Source: an uncultured Collinsella sp.
GTDB lineage: Bacteria > Actinomycetota > Coriobacteriia > Coriobacteriales > Coriobacteriaceae
Reading direction: 5' to 3'
Assembly (NCBI GenBank): GCA_900549745.1
Contig: URPJ01000004.1
Coordinates: 62,001 to 126,000, forward strand
Length of the DNA: 64,000 bases
In this document: positions 60,693 through 64,000 of the stretch, in pieces
How the letters are laid out: each line of letters begins with the position of its first letter
Position numbering within the stretch: the stretch's first letter is position 1
Notes under the pieces: generated by a model
What the model was told of the DNA's origin: nothing
Database searches by the model: none
Seen by the model: only the letters and a program-made list of their open reading frames with translations
Program-made: the position numbers and the translations under genes

Positions 60693-61769
60693 GTGTCCCT
60701 TTCCATCGGTATCGTGGGCCTGCCCAACGTGGGCAAGTCGACGCTGTTCACCGCGCTTACCAAAAAGACCGGCCTTGCCGCCAACTACCCGTTTGCCACG
60801 ATCGACCCCAACGTGGGTATCGTCGACGTGCCCGATAGCCGCTTGCAAAAGCTTGCCGACATCGTTAACCCGGGTCGCATTGTGCCGGCGACGGTCGAGT
60901 TCGTCGACATCGCAGGTCTGGTGAAGGGCGCTAACGAGGGCGAGGGCCTGGGCAACCAGTTCCTGGCCAACATTCGCGAGACCGACGCCATCTGCGAGGT
61001 CGTGCGCTACTTTAAGGACCCCAACGTCATGCGTGAGGTGGGCCGCACGGGCGAGTTCGTCGATCCCGCCGGCGATGCCGACACCATCATGACCGAGCTC
61101 ATCCTGGCCGACATGGGCACGCTCGAGAAGCAGCTGCCTAAGCTCGAGAAGGAGGCCAAGCGCGACAAGGAGCTCATGCCCAAGTTCGAGGTTGCCAAGC
61201 GCCTGCTTGCCTGGCTCAACGAGGGCAAGCGCGCCGCATCCATGGAGATGACCGACGAGGAGCGTGCCGCCGCCAAGGGGCTGTTCCTGCTCACCATGAA
61301 GCCCATCCTGTATGTGGCCAACGTGGACGAGGATATGCTCAACGACGATCTGGCGCCCATCGATGGTGTCAAGCCGCTGCCCATCTGCGCCAAGATCGAG
61401 GCAGAGCTTTCCGAGCTCGATCCCGAGGACGCCGCCGACTACCTGGAGAGCCTGGGCCTGGAGCAGCCCGGCCTGGACGTGCTCGCTCAGGCTGCCTACA
61501 AGCTGCTCGGCCTGCAGTCGTTCTTTACGGCCGGCGAGATGGAGGTCAAGGCCTGGACGGTTCGTCAGGGCGCGACCGCCCCGCAGGCCGCCGGCGTCAT
61601 CCACACCGATTTTGAGCGCGGCTTTATTAAGGCCGAGGTCATTGGCTACGACGACTACATCGAGCTCGGCGGCGAGCAGGGCGCCAAGGCCGCCGGCAAG
61701 TTGCGTATTGAGGGCAAGGACTATGTCATGGCCGATGGCGACGTCGTGCACTTCCGCTTTAACGTGTAA
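60693..61769 (+). CDS. ychF: Redox-responsive ATPase YchF (OLA1 family)
   Basis: A 358-residue Obg-related P-loop protein. G1 is [17 protein letters not shown] near residue 6, G3 [16 protein letters not shown] near 73, and the G4 position reads YVANVDED rather than NKxD, the change that gives YchF its ATP preference. The C-terminal TGS domain ends FRFNV, as in other family members. It binds ribosomes and controls stress responses. GTG 60693 is the start, with AAAGGAG before it. The DUF1648 gene follows 11 bases later. Confidence 0.95.
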   Translation: MSLSIGIVGLPNVGKSTLFTALTKKTGLAANYPFATIDPNVGIVDVPDSRLQKLADIVNPGRIVPATVEFVDIAGLVKGANEGEGLGNQFLANIRETDAICEVVRYFKDPNVMREVGRTGEFVDPAGDADTIMTELILADMGTLEKQLPKLEKEAKRDKELMPKFEVAKRLLAWLNEGKRAASMEMTDEERAAAKGLFLLTMKPILYVANVDEDMLNDDLAPIDGVKPLPICAKIEAELSELDPEDAADYLESLGLEQPGLDVLAQAAYKLLGLQSFFTAGEMEVKAWTVRQGATAPQAAGVIHTDFERGFIKAEVIGYDDYIELGGEQGAKAAGKLRIEGKDYVMADGDVVHFRFNV

Positions 61770-61780
61770 GGACGACGCAT

Positions 61781-62164
61781 ATGTTCAAATATGGCAAAAA
61801 AGCTGGCTACATGGGTATTGCGCTGCTCGTACTTGCGGTGATTCCGCTGGTGGTCGCAGCGTGTGTTATCCCCAACATTGGACCCGAGGTGGCAACGAAG
61901 TTTAACGCCGCCGGCGAGGTGACGCGCTGGGGTAAGAGCTACGAGCTGCTGGCACTGCCGGTACTCAATCTGCTGCTGAGCGTGGCGACGTACTTTACGG
62001 CGGGACGCCAAGCCAAGAACAATGACGACTCCGCCGCCATGGCGCGCATCGTGTGCGAGCGCTACCTGCGCAACGGTTGCATCACGGGTGTGTTCCTCAA
62101 CGTGATCAACGTTTACTTTATGTACTCGGCGATTACCGGAACGGGCTTTGGCTTTGGTTTCTAG
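61781..62164 (+). CDS. DUF1648-like small membrane protein
   Basis: A 127-residue membrane protein with three hydrophobic helices: residues about 10-35, 55-75 and 105-120. Between the first two, the GPEVATKFNAAGEVTRWG segment (P-x-x-x-x-x-x-F-N-x-x-G) is the DUF1648 pattern. It ends in an aromatic/glycine tail (GTGFGFGF). It follows ychF closely and may share its transcript. The function is unknown. Confidence 0.65.
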   Translation: MFKYGKKAGYMGIALLVLAVIPLVVAACVIPNIGPEVATKFNAAGEVTRWGKSYELLALPVLNLLLSVATYFTAGRQAKNNDDSAAMARIVCERYLRNGCITGVFLNVINVYFMYSAITGTGFGFGF

Positions 62165-62173
62165 CTTGTCCTT

Positions 62174-62563
62174 TTAGGCAACGAGTCTGCACACATATTC
62201 GATAGCTGCTGCGAGGCCGCCGCTCGATCGTGGTTTAAAGACCATGTCGGCGGCGGCCTCGTTTTCGTATCCGGCGCCGCGAAGGGCGAGTGCGATACCG
62301 GCTTCCAGGAGAAGGGGCAGACCGCGTTGGCTGGTTGCGATCACGGCAGCCTGATTGAGCGAGCAGCTGTGCGCCTGGCATTGGATAGCAAGTTCACCTT
62401 GCGCCGGGCAAGGGACCAGAACGGCGGCGACGCGACTTGATAGCAATGCAAATGCTGTGCGCTCATCGGGCGAAAGGCATTCTGATTCAACGACGACGAG
62501 CTTGGGCGGCGCGCTGTTTGTGCGAGGCGTGGCTCGGTACATGCGGACCGAAGAACCCGACAT
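62174..62563 (-). CDS. Hypothetical protein next to an XRE regulator
   Basis: A 129-residue soluble protein. The start at 62563 (MSGSSVRMYRATPRT) has AGGAG on the minus strand; the longer frame is not favoured. A region KLVVVESECLSPDERTAFALLSSRVAAVLVPC looks like alternating strands and helices of an alpha/beta fold, but no family is recognised. It is divergent from the XRE regulator gene, with a 24-bp perfect palindrome between them, so the regulator probably controls both. Confidence 0.5.
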   Translation of the reverse strand: MSGSSVRMYRATPRTNSAPPKLVVVESECLSPDERTAFALLSSRVAAVLVPCPAQGELAIQCQAHSCSLNQAAVIATSQRGLPLLLEAGIALALRGAGYENEAAADMVFKPRSSGGLAAAIEYVCRLVA

Positions 62564-62585
62564 AGAAAACTCCTGTGTATTCGGC

Positions 62586-62609
62586 AAAACGTAAACTATA
62601 GTTTACGTT
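62586..62609. promoter_or_regulatory. 24-bp perfect palindromic operator
   Basis: AAACGTAAACTA followed by TAGTTTACGTTT is a perfect 24-base palindrome midway between two divergent genes, 22 bases from one start codon and 30 from the other. It contains a -10-like TATAGT. Confidence 0.75.
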
Positions 62610-62639
62610 TATGTTCGGCTCCATTTCAAACTCGGCTGC

Positions 62640-62858
62640 ATGGACGAACGTGCGAAACAGATTCTTGGTAGGCGGGTCGAAGAGACACGCAGAGACCTTG
62701 GTATCTCCAAGGTTGATTTTTGTGTGGCGACAGGAATCAGCCGACCCTACCTCGACCGAATCGAAGATGGGACGGCAAATTTCACGCTCAAGGTTCTATT
62801 TAAGATCGCGCCCGCACTCGGCATGACGGTATCTGAGCTTCTCGAGGGTATCGAATAG
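62640..62858 (+). CDS. XRE-family helix-turn-helix regulator
   Basis: A 72-residue protein that is just one HTH domain: GRRVEETRRDLGISKVDFC (helices 1-2), ATGISRPYLDRIEDGTAN (recognition helix) and the closing ALGMTVSELLEGI. XRE proteins of this size are dimeric repressors. ATG 62640 has no clear ribosome binding site; given a promoter inside the palindrome, the leader is short. The palindrome upstream is its likely operator. Confidence 0.82.
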   Translation: MDERAKQILGRRVEETRRDLGISKVDFCVATGISRPYLDRIEDGTANFTLKVLFKIAPALGMTVSELLEGIE

Positions 62859-63180
62859 GGCGTTCCCCCGCTGTATTTGACGCTCTTTGGGCGGGTCCCC
62901 CCTGGTTGCGATGTGCAAAATCGCGAGTATTCAGCACCAGTTCGGCCGTAGATGGTAGCTCGAGCGGCTGGCTTTGCCTTTTTGACAGTAGATAATCCAC
63001 ACGTTAAATAAAAATGAGGAATAAATATTTACTAGACGGACCCTTCGTCCTAAAAGTTCGTCTAACAATCGGCCGATTCTATGCCTCCGGAGGAGAAATT
63101 GCAGAATACTCCGATTTTTGCACGGCCTGAGGGGGACCACCTGTCGTTTAAGGCTGCGATAAGTGGAGCTGCCTTAGGGA
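62859..63180. other. Gap before the asparaginase stop codon
   Basis: No gene is supported. It has an AT-rich part (62995-63030) with a TAGACG..CGTCTA inverted repeat (63034-63063) and a small CTCCGGAG palindrome near 63085. Confidence 0.4.
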
Positions 63181-64000
63181 TTACGCCATCGGGATGCGGT
63201 CGTGGTTGACTTGGCTGTAGAACAGGCGCTGAATCTCGGCGGCATCGCGTGACTGGCCGAGTGCCCACATGGTCTTGGCCACGAGCGTCTCGGTGGTCAT
63301 GTCGTCGCCGCGCAGAATACCCGGATGATCGGCGTAAGCGCGGCCGACCTCATAAACGCCCAGATCGAGGCCCTCTTCGGGGACCTGCGTGGTCATAACG
63401 ACGGTGCGGCCCGAATCGACCCAGCGAAAAATTGCCTCTTGGAACGACTCGCCCGACTCACCAAACTCGGGGATACCGCCAATGCCAAAGGTCTCCAGGA
63501 TTACAGCATCGTAGTTATCGGCAAGGGCGTCCAATATGCCCGGGTTTACGCCGGGCGTGAGCTTAAGGACAAACACACGCGGATCGATGCTGTCGTAGAA
63601 ACGCACCGGGTTTTCACCCTGATGCGTGCCATGAAGCCCGTTGCGTACGATGCGGTCGTTGCGGATATAAGCGATGGGCGGATAGTTGACGCTAATGAAC
63701 GCGTTAAAGCTCATGGTGCGCTGTTTGCGGGCGCGCGTGCCGGCAATGGCTACGCCGCCAAACACGATTGAGACGTCGTGCGAGTGTTCGTCGAGCGCAT
63801 AGAGCAGGCTCTGGTACAGGTTGAGCTTGGCGTCGGTAAAGGGATTGCCCATGGGCTTTTGCGAGCCGGTGAGCACAATGGGTTTGGGGCTATCCTGAAT
63901 CAGGTAGGAAAGCGCTGCCGCGGTGTAGCTCATGGTGTCGGTGCCGTGCAGAATCACGAAGCCGTCGTGGTCGGCATAACCCTCGACGATGACGTCGCGG
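63181..64000 (-). CDS. ansA: L-asparaginase (partial, 5' end outside the window)
   Basis: 273 codons of the gene are visible; the start lies beyond base 64000. FVILHGTDTMSYTAAALSYL carries the second catalytic block (H-G-T-D-T with the Thr and Asp), and PIVLTGSQKPMG is the next family block. The protein ends with VNHDRIPMA. The overall pattern and lack of a visible signal in this part fit the cytosolic type I asparaginase, but the N-terminus would decide. It hydrolyses asparagine to aspartate and ammonia. Confidence 0.88.
   Translation of the reverse strand, partial: RDVIVEGYADHDGFVILHGTDTMSYTAAALSYLIQDSPKPIVLTGSQKPMGNPFTDAKLNLYQSLLYALDEHSHDVSIVFGGVAIAGTRARKQRTMSFNAFISVNYPPIAYIRNDRIVRNGLHGTHQGENPVRFYDSIDPRVFVLKLTPGVNPGILDALADNYDAVILETFGIGGIPEFGESGESFQEAIFRWVDSGRTVVMTTQVPEEGLDLGVYEVGRAYADHPGILRGDDMTTETLVAKTMWALGQSRDAAEIQRLFYSQVNHDRIPMA

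Overview
The window reads as a stretch of chromosome from a gut-type Coriobacteriia actinobacterium, most likely Collinsella or a close relative. This is inferred from the high GC content, dense gene packing with ATGA/TAATG overlaps, GG(A)GG ribosome binding sites, a gatCAB operon, type III glutamine synthetase, LPXTG-type pili with a class C sortase, and a tmRNA whose tag ends in ALAA. No 16S rRNA or other formal marker is present, so the genus is an inference.

Layout. 1-2030: the 3' end of ligA, then a small island of two type II toxin-antitoxin modules. The island is bracketed by two 122-bp direct repeats, each holding the last 27 codons of a lost gene plus a terminator. 2042-7370: a MATE exporter behind a MerR-type promoter, then a heterodimeric ABC exporter. 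7586-13819: a nuclease-fold protein, moaA, a moaC-mobB fusion, an MFS transporter and a HAD phosphatase. 14343-22927: a pilus operon with three sorting-signal proteins, a 50-residue membrane protein and a sortase; its base composition is mosaic. 23253-26754: gatCAB. 27163-29502: a DUF6110 protein and a P1B-type metal ATPase with an unusual Ser-Cys-Ala membrane motif behind a palindromic operator. 29646-30511: a RelB/PIN toxin-antitoxin pair. 31242-31605: tmRNA, followed by T-arm-like scars and a tandem array with an exact 62-bp period. 32293-37236: patatin, rplM-rpsI, glmM, an EIIA-Glc-like protein and nagB. 37685-44000: a MalT/SARP-like giant regulator, yhbY, a methyltransferase and a DUF711 protein. 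43889-48117: a minus-strand methionine operon (metF, a stand-alone reactivation-domain protein, and a MetH without that domain). 48544-50631: glnN behind a structured leader. 50757-51344: a MITE-like element and tRNA-Glu with duplicated 3' debris. 51445-55787: a MurT-GatD fusion and two coupled helical-repeat-like proteins. 56288-62858: an iron alcohol dehydrogenase, gldA and a gldA remnant, a tetracluster ferredoxin, ychF, and small genes including a divergent XRE regulator. 63181-64000: the 3' part of an asparaginase gene.

Functional themes. Amino-sugar and cell-wall supply (glmM, nagB, EIIA, MurT-GatD), methionine and one-carbon metabolism, nitrogen assimilation (glnN, asparaginase) and drug or metal export dominate. 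The intergenic spaces are unusually rich in dispersed hairpins. Family A has four copies, family B five plus one divergent copy, and family C has two large hairpins with conserved internal motifs but different stem sequences. The strongest candidates for undescribed biology are family C, the 62-bp hairpin array behind tmRNA (one stem position covaries), the MITE-like element, and the DUF6110/P1B-ATPase pair, which may be a ferrosome-like iron-storage locus.
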